From the NCBI GenBank assembly GCA_015055725.1, contig SVHO01000003.1, positions 1 to 64,000 of the forward strand: a stretch of 64,000 nt of DNA. The letters run 5' to 3'. The notes below the pieces were generated by a model, which was given only the letters and a program-made list of their open reading frames with translations, did no database searches and was not told where the DNA came from. The position numbers and the translations under genes were made by a program. Below are positions 8,159 through 15,646 of this stretch, one piece after another. The DNA is from Clostridiales bacterium. GTDB lineage: Bacteria; Bacillota; Clostridia; Christensenellales; Borkfalkiaceae. Numbering within the stretch: the first letter of the stretch is position 1; every line of letters starts with the position of its first letter.

Positions 8159-8917
8159 TTAGTTTTGACTGTTTTTTGCTCTATAATATGATTGAATGCT
8201 CTTAAACCCAGCCTCAAAAAGCAAGTCGGTCACGTTTGCTTTTTTGTCTTTTTCTAAGGCAAATTTAACGTGTTTTAATCTTAGATTATTGACGTATTTA
8301 GGTAAACCACAGTTTAAGTATCGGTGGAAAACGCGTGAAACGTGTTCAGGGGAATATCCAAATTTTTTGCCAAGAAAGGTTAAACTTAAATCATGTTGAT
8401 AATTTTCGTTGATAAAAACTAATAAGTTTTGTGCAAGTGTTGTCTCGTCACTTTGAGCGCAATCATCAAATTTAAGAGCGGTTTCAAGGCGAGATAAAAT
8501 TAGTTCAACTGCGCCTGATTTAACGGTGTCGGGGAGAGAGTTGTCAGTCACGTAAGTTTTAGATAAATCGTAAAGTTCCTTGCACAATCGTGCGTCTGAA
8601 ACGAGCGGATTTACAACTCTTTTTCCGTTTTTTCTTTCAAAAAACGAAGGCGCTGTTGTAGGTGGAACAATTATAACTAATCCTTTAACGTCACAAACGC
8701 GTTTGTCGTAAGTGTGCACGTCATAACTGTCAAAAAACATAATTTCGCCCGATTTAACGGTATAGTGCTTGCCGTTTTTCCAAACGCCAAACTCACCGCT
8801 TAGCAAAAAAAAGATTTCAACTTTTTGGTGGAAGTGTGCAGGAAAGGTAAAATTAGGGCCTAATGAAAAATTGACTTTATTATCGTCGTCTTGAGTTTGT
8901 TGATAAAAACTATTCAT
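8159..8917 (-). CDS. AraC-family transcriptional regulator with cupin sensor domain
   Basis: The N-terminal part (about residues 15-95) is a cupin-like sugar-sensing fold (FPAHFHQKVEIFFLLSGEF, SGEIMFFDSYDVHTY), and the C-terminal 90 residues hold two helix-turn-helix motifs of the AraC type (SLTFLGKKFGYSPEHVSRVF and VTDLLFEAGFKSIQSYYR). It is divergent from the GH3 glycosidase gene and is likely to activate it. Two starts are possible: ATG at 8923, which abuts the -10 box, and ATG at 8917, chosen because it coincides with the expected transcription start. No ribosome binding site is visible for either. Confidence 0.85.
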   Translation of the reverse strand: MNSFYQQTQDDDNKVNFSLGPNFTFPAHFHQKVEIFFLLSGEFGVWKNGKHYTVKSGEIMFFDSYDVHTYDKRVCDVKGLVIIVPPTTAPSFFERKNGKRVVNPLVSDARLCKELYDLSKTYVTDNSLPDTVKSGAVELILSRLETALKFDDCAQSDETTLAQNLLVFINENYQHDLSLTFLGKKFGYSPEHVSRVFHRYLNCGLPKYVNNLRLKHVKFALEKDKKANVTDLLFEAGFKSIQSYYRAKNSQN

Positions 8918-8923
8918 AACCAT

Positions 8924-8932
8924 ATTATATCA
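8924..8932 (-). promoter_or_regulatory. Extended -10 promoter of the AraC gene, apparently giving leaderless mRNA
   Basis: Reverse strand TGATATAAT (TATAAT at 8924-8929, TG one base upstream). Six bases separate the box from the ATG at 8917, so transcription would begin at or next to the start codon. The -35 region is poor, as expected for an extended -10 promoter. Confidence 0.6.
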
Positions 8933-9021
8933 AGAAATGAGAATAAATAAAAGCATTTTGTAGTAGTTTAAGCAAAAAAAAGTTGTATAATAAAGAAAAA
9001 ACGGTAAAATGGAGTTCGAAA

Positions 9022-11019
9022 ATGATAAGTATAAAAGACTTGACCATTGAAGAAAAGTTAAAACTTTTAACGGGAAAAAACGGTTGGCAAACATGTGATT
9101 TAAATGGAAAAATCCCTTCCGTTATTATGGCAGACGGTCCTCACGGACTTAGAAAAATTGAGTTTGAAAAAACGGAAAACAACGCGCAAAATTTAAACAT
9201 TGTTGGCGTTTCGTACACAAGATATGCAACTGCAATGCCAAACCTGTCTGTTTTAGCGAACAGTTGGAGTGAAGAGATGGCTTATCTTGAAGGCTTAACT
9301 ATTGCAGACGACTGCATTGAAGCAGACGTTGATATACTTTTAGCTCCGGGGGTAAATATTAAACGAAATATTTTAAACGGCAGGAATTTTGAATATTTTT
9401 CAGAAGACCCACTTTTAACGGGTAAGTTGGCGCGCGCCTATATTGACGGCGTTCAAGATAAGGGCGTGGGGACTAGCCTTAAACATTTTTTAGGCAACAA
9501 TTCAGAGCATGATAGAAATTCCACGTCAAGCGAGATTGACGAAAGAACTATGCGTGAAATTTACACCCCTGCCTTTGAAGAAGCCTTAAAAGCGAAGCCT
9601 TGGACGGTTATGTGTAGTTATAATCCCGTAAACGGTGTATACGCGTCACAAAATAAAAAAATATTAGATGGGCTATTGCGCAAAGAGTTTGGATTTGACG
9701 GCTTAATCGTTTCCGATTGGCGTGCCGTTCATAATCACCCCAAAGCAGTTAACGCAACGCTTGATTTGCGCATGCCGTATGAAGAAAGTGCTTATCAAGA
9801 ATTAAAGACGGCGTATGATAAAGGTGAACTTTCAGAACAAGCCGTTGACTATTGTTTAGGCAATTTATTTAACTTAATAAATAAAAAAATTGAAAGCAAA
9901 AAAATAAGAAAAGTGACCACGTCTAAAGAGCAAAGGCACGAAAATGCTGTTAAAATTGCAAAAGAAGGCATAGTATTGCTTAAAAATGAAGAAAATATTT
10001 TACCCTTGAAAAACGTTAAAAATATTGCCGTTTGCGGTTATTATAACGAAATGCCACCTATCGGTGGTGGTGGCTCTGCAAAAGTCGTTACATCGCATAA
10101 ACAAACTGCACTTTCAACACTTTTAGAAAAAATGACGGGTGCAAAAACCGTTTATGATGCGGTCACCTTGCCAGGTGCTTTAAACAAAATAAAATACAGC
10201 AAGGCGTTTTATAAAAACCTTTATAATGCAGACGTTGGGATTTTGTGTTTGGGTGAAAACGATTTGGCTGTTTCAGAAGATTACGATAGAGAAAGTATGA
10301 GATTATCTTCTTCGCAAGAAGAACTTATAATTTCAGCAAGTAAGTATAACAAAAATTTGATAGTGGTGCTTTATTGTGGTGGTGCAATAGATATGAGCGC
10401 TTGGATTGATAAAGTTAAAGCAGTGGTATTCGTTGGTTTTGCAGGGGAAGGTGTTAACCAAGCGGTTGCATCAATTTTAACGGGCGAAACTTCACCAAGC
10501 GGAAAACTTTCAGAAACTTTCCCACTAAACGTTTACGATAGCGTGACGGCAGGAAAAGTTGACGACGGACAAGTTGAATGGTATAGCGAAGGCGTATTCG
10601 TTGGATATCGTTATTACGATAAATGTCAAAAAGAAGTTTTATATCCGTTTGGGCACGGCTTGTCCTATGCCAACTTTGAATATTCAAATATAAAAGTTGT
10701 AAAAAATGGAAAGTATAATTACACCCTTTCTTTCGATATAACAAACCTTTCTAATATAGATGCAAAAGAAATTTCGCAAGTATACGTAAAAGAAGTTTTC
10801 CCCGTGGTTATAAGACCTGAAAAGGAATTAAAAGCCTTTTCAAAAGATTTAATTAAGGCTGGTGAAACAAAGCGCGTAAGCATAGAATTAGATAAAAGAG
10901 CGTTTGCATATTATAGTGTGGTTTATGACGATTGGACGGTTGAAAACGGCGAGTTTGAAATAGAAGTCGGCGCATCTTCACGTGATATAAGGCTAAAAAC
11001 AAAATTAAGCATAGAATAA
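9022..11019 (+). CDS. Glycoside hydrolase family 3 (beta-glucosidase type)
   Basis: A retaining exo-glycosidase of 665 residues. The N-terminal TIM barrel has MADGPHGLR, the LLAPGVNIKRNILNGRNFEYFSEDP block, KHFLGNN and the nucleophile D232 in IVSDWRAVH. It is followed by the alpha/beta sandwich (LCLGENDLAVSEDYDRE, a likely acid/base region) and a C-terminal fibronectin III-like domain (YPFGHGLSYANFEYS). No signal peptide is seen, so it acts in the cytosol on imported oligosaccharides or glycosides. The start at 9022 has GGAG 8 bases upstream; a TATAAT at 8986-8991 marks the promoter. The exact linkage cannot be read from sequence. The divergent AraC protein is its likely regulator. Confidence 0.88.
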   Translation: MISIKDLTIEEKLKLLTGKNGWQTCDLNGKIPSVIMADGPHGLRKIEFEKTENNAQNLNIVGVSYTRYATAMPNLSVLANSWSEEMAYLEGLTIADDCIEADVDILLAPGVNIKRNILNGRNFEYFSEDPLLTGKLARAYIDGVQDKGVGTSLKHFLGNNSEHDRNSTSSEIDERTMREIYTPAFEEALKAKPWTVMCSYNPVNGVYASQNKKILDGLLRKEFGFDGLIVSDWRAVHNHPKAVNATLDLRMPYEESAYQELKTAYDKGELSEQAVDYCLGNLFNLINKKIESKKIRKVTTSKEQRHENAVKIAKEGIVLLKNEENILPLKNVKNIAVCGYYNEMPPIGGGGSAKVVTSHKQTALSTLLEKMTGAKTVYDAVTLPGALNKIKYSKAFYKNLYNADVGILCLGENDLAVSEDYDRESMRLSSSQEELIISASKYNKNLIVVLYCGGAIDMSAWIDKVKAVVFVGFAGEGVNQAVASILTGETSPSGKLSETFPLNVYDSVTAGKVDDGQVEWYSEGVFVGYRYYDKCQKEVLYPFGHGLSYANFEYSNIKVVKNGKYNYTLSFDITNLSNIDAKEISQVYVKEVFPVVIRPEKELKAFSKDLIKAGETKRVSIELDKRAFAYYSVVYDDWTVENGEFEIEVGASSRDIRLKTKLSIE

Positions 11020-11027
11020 AAATAAAA

Positions 11028-11058
11028 AAGGCACTTAAAGATGAAGTGCCTTTTTTTC
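11028..11058. terminator. Bidirectional terminator between GH3 and glycosyltransferase genes
   Basis: Stem GGCACTT (11030-11036) with AAGTGCC (11044-11050), loop AAAGATG, A-run on the left and T-run on the right. Confidence 0.88.
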
Positions 11059-11062
11059 TTTG

Positions 11063-12094
11063 TTAAAAATCAATAATATTAAATTGTTCGGGTAAAGTTC
11101 CCGTTTTATCCTTTCTTCTACGACATAAAAGAAGTTTTGCAACGGGGGGAACGAGCGGAATTAAAACTCGTCTATAACGGTGAGTGCGTTTGCAAAATTT
11201 AAGGTGCTTGCAATCCGTTTTAATGTAGTCGATAATTTTTCTTATAACTGCGCCGTTTTTATACTTACTGCGTTTTATGATATAGATAATTTCGCAAGAA
11301 AGCGCAACCCTTATAGAGTGTGCGTAATGTATAACGTCAGGTCGATTTTCATACGCATCTTTAAGTATGTTGTTAAGCGAAAAATAAGCGTCTAACTTAT
11401 ATTCGTTAAAGGGCATATGAACTAAACTATTTTTTCTTTGAACGTAAAGGTAAGTTAGCCAATGTATAAGCACGGTTTTTTGCGCGTGCTTGAAATATTT
11501 ATAATTAAAAAGCGAGTCTTCGTTATATCTGCACCCGTCTAAAAACCTAACGCCGTGTTCTTTGATAATTTTTGTTGAATACATTTTGTTCCAAACCGAG
11601 AACTCAAATTTAAGTTGGGCAAGGAATTCTTCAAGCGCAGATTTGTTATCGAACACCTCTATTGGAACGTGTTTATAGTCGGGCAGGGCAAAATAATGCG
11701 ATTCGTAAGATTTCCCTTCTGGAACTTTATAATAATCGATAACTGCTGTGTCAGCGCCCGTTTTTAGCGTGTGATCTTTTAAAAGTTCTAAGTGGTAAGG
11801 GGAAAACATATCGTCAGAGTCTAAAAAAGTAATAAACTCACCCTTCGCGTTATCAATGCCTATGTTTCTGGCGGTTGAAACACCAACCCCTTCCGTCTTA
11901 ATAATTTTATACTTAGGGTGCTTTTTAGCGTGTTTTGTTAAAATTTTATAAGTATCGTCTGTGCTTCCGTCGTCAACAATAATATATTCAGCGTTTTGGT
12001 AAGTTTGTTTGTCTAAACTTTTTAAGCAGTTGCTTAAAAATCTTTGCGAATTGTAGCAGGGAACTACCACGCTGATTAATGGTAAATCATTCAT
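11063..12094 (-). CDS. Family 2 glycosyltransferase
   Basis: GT-A fold glycosyltransferase of 343 residues. The N-terminus has SVVVPCYN, then EYIIVDDGSTDDT (nucleotide-sugar binding) and the metal-binding FLDSDDMF. The C-terminal third is basic (KRTHRYRRV, CRRRKDKT) and has no clear membrane helix, suggesting peripheral membrane binding. Acceptor and sugar are unknown. It lies 17 bases behind a TetR gene and is probably co-transcribed from that gene's promoter, so its expression may be controlled by the TetR protein. It is far from the glycan operon at the right end. Confidence 0.85.
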   Translation of the reverse strand: MNDLPLISVVVPCYNSQRFLSNCLKSLDKQTYQNAEYIIVDDGSTDDTYKILTKHAKKHPKYKIIKTEGVGVSTARNIGIDNAKGEFITFLDSDDMFSPYHLELLKDHTLKTGADTAVIDYYKVPEGKSYESHYFALPDYKHVPIEVFDNKSALEEFLAQLKFEFSVWNKMYSTKIIKEHGVRFLDGCRYNEDSLFNYKYFKHAQKTVLIHWLTYLYVQRKNSLVHMPFNEYKLDAYFSLNNILKDAYENRPDVIHYAHSIRVALSCEIIYIIKRSKYKNGAVIRKIIDYIKTDCKHLKFCKRTHRYRRVLIPLVPPVAKLLLCRRRKDKTGTLPEQFNIIDF

Positions 12095-12111
12095 AACTTT
12101 TATCCTTTGGA

Positions 12112-12711
12112 TTATTCAAACAATCCTTTAACTAGGTTGATAACCATTTCTTTCATAACGAAATAATCAATATAGTCGTGTTTGTCAAAAACGTATTCGT
12201 GAGAGAAAGACTGTATTATATCCATAGATAAATGGATTTTTTCCATAGCGTTTTCAACGTTTAAGCCAAGATGGGTAAATTTTTCTGCAATTTTAAGTGT
12301 TATTGCATCTTCTAATTCGATAAACTGCGCGCCAACCGCTTCGTCAGACCCTGCAAGAGAGTGTAAGGCTTCGTGAATTTTGCGGTTGCTTTTGTGCGTG
12401 TTTATTGCTTGATTGATAATTTTAGTAATAAGTGCGGAAAAATCAACGGGAAGTGTAATTTTATCAAACATTTTTAAAAACGGGTCGAAAACCTTTTCGA
12501 TGTAAAGTTCTAAAACGCTTATTAAAATATCGCGCTTGTCTTGAAAATAGCCGTAAACGATACCCGTTGAAACGCCCGCTCGCTTTGCAATTTCCGCGGT
12601 GTTTGTGCCGTAATACCCAACTTCTGAAAAAAGTTGATAACCCGCTTCAATAATTCTATTTTTCTTTTCAATCGACCGTTCTTGGCGCGGTTCTCTAACT
12701 GGATTTTTCAT
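12112..12711 (-). CDS. TetR/AcrR-family transcriptional repressor
   Basis: The 199-residue protein has the typical N-terminal helix-turn-helix, KNRIIEAGYQLFSEVGYYGTNTAEIAKRAGVSTGIVYGYF (residues about 17-56), and an all-helical ligand-binding C-terminus. The ligand is unknown. It is divergent from feoA and shares a 156-base intergenic region with it that contains two copies of one palindromic element (12774-12792, 12839-12857), so it may control the feo genes as well as itself and the following glycosyltransferase. It has no visible ribosome site and only about 4 bases of predicted leader. Confidence 0.88.
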   Translation of the reverse strand: MKNPVREPRQERSIEKKNRIIEAGYQLFSEVGYYGTNTAEIAKRAGVSTGIVYGYFQDKRDILISVLELYIEKVFDPFLKMFDKITLPVDFSALITKIINQAINTHKSNRKIHEALHSLAGSDEAVGAQFIELEDAITLKIAEKFTHLGLNVENAMEKIHLSMDIIQSFSHEYVFDKHDYIDYFVMKEMVINLVKGLFE

Positions 12712-12721
12712 ATCTTTATAT

Positions 12722-12750
12722 ATTGTATACTAAACGCCTTATAATGTCAA
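12722..12750 (-). promoter_or_regulatory. Promoter of the TetR-glycosyltransferase operon
   Basis: Reverse strand TTGACA (12745-12750), 17-base spacer, TACAAT (12722-12727). Initiation is expected about 4 bases before the TetR ATG. Confidence 0.8.
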
Positions 12751-12773
12751 GCAAAAAAATTTTTTTTAAAAAA

Positions 12774-12792
12774 TGAAAAAAGTTTCACATTT
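12774..12792. promoter_or_regulatory. Duplicated operator, copy 1 (feo/TetR intergenic region)
   Basis: TGAAA-N4-TTTCA palindrome followed by CATTT, just upstream of the feoA -35 box. The same 15 defined bases occur again at 12839-12857. Confidence 0.6.
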
Positions 12793-12795
12793 TGT

Positions 12796-12827
12796 TTGAC
12801 AAACTTGAATATAAATGATAATATAAT
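12796..12827 (+). promoter_or_regulatory. feoA promoter
   Basis: TTGACA at 12796-12801. Possible -10 boxes are GATAAT (12817-12822, 15-base spacer) or TATAAT (12822-12827, 20-base spacer), neither at ideal distance, which suits a regulated promoter. ATGATAAT inside it is reminiscent of half a Fur box. Confidence 0.6.
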
Positions 12828-12838
12828 ACCGAAAAATC

Positions 12839-12857
12839 TGAAACTTATTTCACATTT
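12839..12857. promoter_or_regulatory. Duplicated operator, copy 2 (over the feoA leader)
   Basis: Second TGAAA-N4-TTTCACATTT element, ending at the base before the feoA AGGAGG site. A protein bound here would block elongation or, in RNA, the short stem could affect initiation. Confidence 0.6.
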
Positions 12858-12867
12858 AGGAGGTTGT

Positions 12868-13107
12868 ATGGTTAAAACGTTAGATAAGTTTTCTATCGGT
12901 GAAAGCGGAATCGTTGTATCCGTTAGTGGTGAGAGAAAAATTAAGAGAAGGCTTTACGATATGGGCATAACTAACGGTGCGGAAATATATTTAAGAAAGA
13001 AAGCACCGCTTGGGGACCCAATAGAAGTTAGCGTTAGAAGTTATGAATTGTCTTTGCGTAATTCCGAAGCATCTTGCATAACGTTGGAGGTTGTGCCTAA
13101 TGTATAG
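12868..13107 (+). CDS. feoA: Ferrous iron transport accessory protein FeoA
   Basis: A 79-residue SH3-like beta-barrel protein, the small cytosolic partner of the ferrous iron channel FeoB. Characteristic segments are ERKIKRRLYDMGITNGAEI and KAPLGDPIEVSVRSYELSLR, the usual FeoA core. The ATG at 12868 is preceded by a perfect AGGAGG four bases away; the longer open frame upstream runs through the promoter and is not used. The end overlaps feoB by 8 bases, so translation is coupled. Confidence 0.93.
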   Translation: MVKTLDKFSIGESGIVVSVSGERKIKRRLYDMGITNGAEIYLRKKAPLGDPIEVSVRSYELSLRNSEASCITLEVVPNV

Positions 13108-15349
13108 ATTTGCTTTGGCGGGTAATCCGAATAGTGGAAAGACCACGCTTTTTAACAACTTAACGGGGTCAACCGCACACGTTGGCAACTGGCCAGGTGT
13201 CACTGTTGATAAAAAGGAAGGTGTTTATAGAAAATGCCCTGAACCTATTGCGATTGTCGATTTGCCAGGGATATATTCGCTTTCGCCATATACTTCTGAA
13301 GAAGTTATAGCAAGAAATTATATTCTTGACGAAAAACCCGATTGCGTTATAAATATAATTGATGCAACTAATCTTGAAAGGAACTTATATTTGACCACGC
13401 AAATTATGGAAATTGACGTTCCCGTTATACTTGCGCTTAATATGATGGATGCAGTTGAAAAACGCGGGGATAAAATTGATGCAAACGAACTTGAAAAGAG
13501 ATTGGGTTTGCCCGTCGTTAAAATTTCCGCGCTCAAAGGCGCGGGGCTTGATAAGTTGATGGAACGCGCTTATGAAACTTGCAAAATCAAAAGAGAAGGC
13601 AAAACGGTCATAGAAGATTCTGCGCTAAAGCATCTTATTGGCGATATAAGAATTGCACTTGAAGGGCAAGGGGTGTTAAATCCCACTTTCCACGCCGTAA
13701 AACTTGCCGAACTTGACGAACTTGAAGTTATAATGCACAAAGACACCGTCAATATGGTTGAAGCGTTTAAGAGAACGCATAAAGACGAAATTTTTGGTGA
13801 AGACTTTGAAGCGCTTATTGCCGACGCAAGATATAAATACATAACTAAATATTTTTCACCTACTTTAAGGCGCAAAAATAAAGATAAATTTATCGTCACC
13901 CCGTCCGACAAGGCGGATAAGGTTTTAACGCATAAAATTTGGGGCATACCAATTTTCTTGTTAGTATTATTTGCAATATTCCATTTGACTTTTTCGGAAA
14001 ACTTGTTTTATTTAAGCGCGTTTTTACCTGCAGATTACGTCACACTATCAGGAACGGCTTTTGAAGGCGTTTTTGGTGAGGGGGGAATAAACGCACCAGG
14101 CGTTTCGCTAATGAATCTTATGGGCGTTTTAACGGATACGTTATCAGAAATCGTCGCGGGGTGGCTTGCAAGTTCACCCGAGTGGGTTTCAGGGCTTATT
14201 TGTGACGGTGTTTTAGGCGGAATATTTGCTATTTTAGGGTTTTTACCGCAAATTTTATTGTTATTCTTGTTCTTTTCTATACTTGAAGACAGCGGTTATA
14301 TGGCGAGAATTGCATTTATTCTTGACCGTGCGTTGCGCAAATTCGGTCTTTCGGGCAGAGCATTTTTACCTATGATAATGGGCTTTGGCTGTTCCGTTCC
14401 CGCAATGATAAACACGAGAACGCTTGCTGACGAAAAGGAAAAACTTGCAACTATAAGGGTTATCCCATTTTTTAGTTGCGGTGCAAAATTGCCTATATTA
14501 ACGGCAATTTCAGGGGGAATAGTTGCTTATTTTGGCGTTGGCAACGTTGATTTAATAACTTACGGTATGTATTTAATCGGGGTTATAACTGCTTTAATTG
14601 CTGTTATATTAATGCGCGAAACCACTCTTAAAGGCGATGTGCCACCTTTTATTATGGAACTTCCTGCATACCACGCACCACAGTTTAAAAATCTTATGAT
14701 GCTATTATGGGATAAGGCAAAGCACTTTATTGAAAAGGCTTTCACTATTATTCTTGCATCAACCATAGTTATTTGGGCAATTAGCCATTTCAGTTTTTCG
14801 TGGCAATATTTACCCGACGATAAAATGCAACACAGCATTTTAGCAGGGGTAGGGCAACTTATTCAACCGCTCTTTACACCGCTTGGCTTCGGCAGTCAGT
14901 TGCAAGGATTTGGTTGGGTGTTTGCAGTTGCGGCAATAACGGGTTTAATTGCGAAAGAAAACGTTGTTTCAACACTTGGAACGCTTGCTTCTTGCATAAT
15001 AACTGGTATGATATTCGACGTGGAACTTGACGGTGGATTAAGTGCCGTGACCACTATGATAGAAAACACCAATATAACTTTACCGGCATTGCTTGCATTT
15101 ATTGCGTTTAATATGACCACCATTCCGTGCTTTGCAGCGGTTGCGGCGGCACGTGGTGAAATGCCTGATAAGAATAAATTTAAGTGGACGCTCGTGTTCT
15201 GGGTAATAACTTCTTACATAGTTGCATCTGGAATTTACTTAATAGGCTCTTTTTGGTGGACTGCTTTTATATACTTAGGCGTTGCAGTTGCAGTTATATT
15301 TGGGGTAAGGGCGTATAACAAAAAACGTTTTGCAAAGGATAAAAAATAA
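13100..15349 (+). CDS. feoB: Ferrous iron transporter FeoB
   Basis: GTP-dependent ferrous iron uptake through the cytoplasmic membrane. The N-terminal G domain has G1 GNPNSGKT (8-15), G3 DLPG (54-57) and G4 NMMD (113-116); a helical insertion domain follows to about residue 260. The membrane core has two Gate/nucleoside-recognition halves with the conserved FGCSVPA and CGAKLPI segments. Length 749 is normal for a clostridial FeoB. The ATG at 13100 has GGAGG nine bases upstream inside feoA. The small Cys-rich gene begins on its stop codon (TAATG). Confidence 0.95.
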   Translation: MYRFALAGNPNSGKTTLFNNLTGSTAHVGNWPGVTVDKKEGVYRKCPEPIAIVDLPGIYSLSPYTSEEVIARNYILDEKPDCVINIIDATNLERNLYLTTQIMEIDVPVILALNMMDAVEKRGDKIDANELEKRLGLPVVKISALKGAGLDKLMERAYETCKIKREGKTVIEDSALKHLIGDIRIALEGQGVLNPTFHAVKLAELDELEVIMHKDTVNMVEAFKRTHKDEIFGEDFEALIADARYKYITKYFSPTLRRKNKDKFIVTPSDKADKVLTHKIWGIPIFLLVLFAIFHLTFSENLFYLSAFLPADYVTLSGTAFEGVFGEGGINAPGVSLMNLMGVLTDTLSEIVAGWLASSPEWVSGLICDGVLGGIFAILGFLPQILLLFLFFSILEDSGYMARIAFILDRALRKFGLSGRAFLPMIMGFGCSVPAMINTRTLADEKEKLATIRVIPFFSCGAKLPILTAISGGIVAYFGVGNVDLITYGMYLIGVITALIAVILMRETTLKGDVPPFIMELPAYHAPQFKNLMMLLWDKAKHFIEKAFTIILASTIVIWAISHFSFSWQYLPDDKMQHSILAGVGQLIQPLFTPLGFGSQLQGFGWVFAVAAITGLIAKENVVSTLGTLASCIITGMIFDVELDGGLSAVTTMIENTNITLPALLAFIAFNMTTIPCFAAVAAARGEMPDKNKFKWTLVFWVITSYIVASGIYLIGSFWWTAFIYLGVAVAVIFGVRAYNKKRFAKDKK

Positions 15350-15528
15350 TGACGCTAATTGAAGTTTTAGTAATCGTTGCGTGCGTGCTTATCGTATTCG
15401 GCGTAATAATTAAAAGTATAATAGATAAAAAGAAAGGTAAAACTTCGTGCGGGTGTGATTGTTCAAAATGTTCTGGCTGTTCGTCTTGCAAAGTTGAACC
15501 GAAAAAAGAAGATACAAACAAATTATAA
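15349..15528 (+). CDS. FeoB-associated Cys-rich membrane protein
   Basis: A 59-residue protein that starts within the feoB stop codon. Residues 4-22 form one membrane helix (IEVLVIVACVLIVFGVII), followed by a basic stretch and a cysteine cluster CGCDC-SKC-SGCSSC (residues 34-47), ending with a charged tail. This is the plan of the FeoB-associated Cys-rich family (PF12669), found after feoB in many Bacillota. It may bind or chaperone iron at the inner membrane face; the role is not proven for the family. Confidence 0.88.
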   Translation: MTLIEVLVIVACVLIVFGVIIKSIIDKKKGKTSCGCDCSKCSGCSSCKVEPKKEDTNKL

Positions 15529-15542
15529 TAAATCGCTAATCA

Positions 15543-15579
15543 GATAAACCCCGCGGTATTTTTTACCGCGGGGTTTATC
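15543..15579. terminator. Long perfect hairpin after the feo operon, without a U-tract
   Basis: Sixteen-bp perfect stem (15543-15558 with 15564-15579) capped by a loop of five T. The core is CCCCGCGG. There is no T-run after either arm, so it may protect the 3' end or work as a factor-assisted terminator rather than a classical one. Confidence 0.6.
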
Positions 15580-15586
15580 ACAACGA

Positions 15587-15615
15587 TTGAAAATTTTTAA
15601 GTTTAGTGATATACT
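15587..15615 (+). promoter_or_regulatory. Promoter of the CopA-type ATPase gene
   Basis: TTGAAA (15587-15592), 17-base spacer, TATACT (15610-15615), with TG one base before the -10. It lies inside the longer open frame, so translation starts at 15647. I see no obvious CopY/CsoR operator. Confidence 0.8.
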
Positions 15616-15646
15616 GTATTTAGCGAAAAAAAGGAACGAACAAATT

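Noticed and set aside
8983..9021. TTG start at 8983 for the GH3 glycosidase
   Set aside because: The TTG lies in the promoter region next to TATAAT; the ATG at 9022 has GGAG at correct spacing.
12100..12900. TetR-glycosyltransferase pair as a transferred island
   Set aside because: Codon use looks like the surrounding genes and there are no repeats, integrase or tRNA at the borders.
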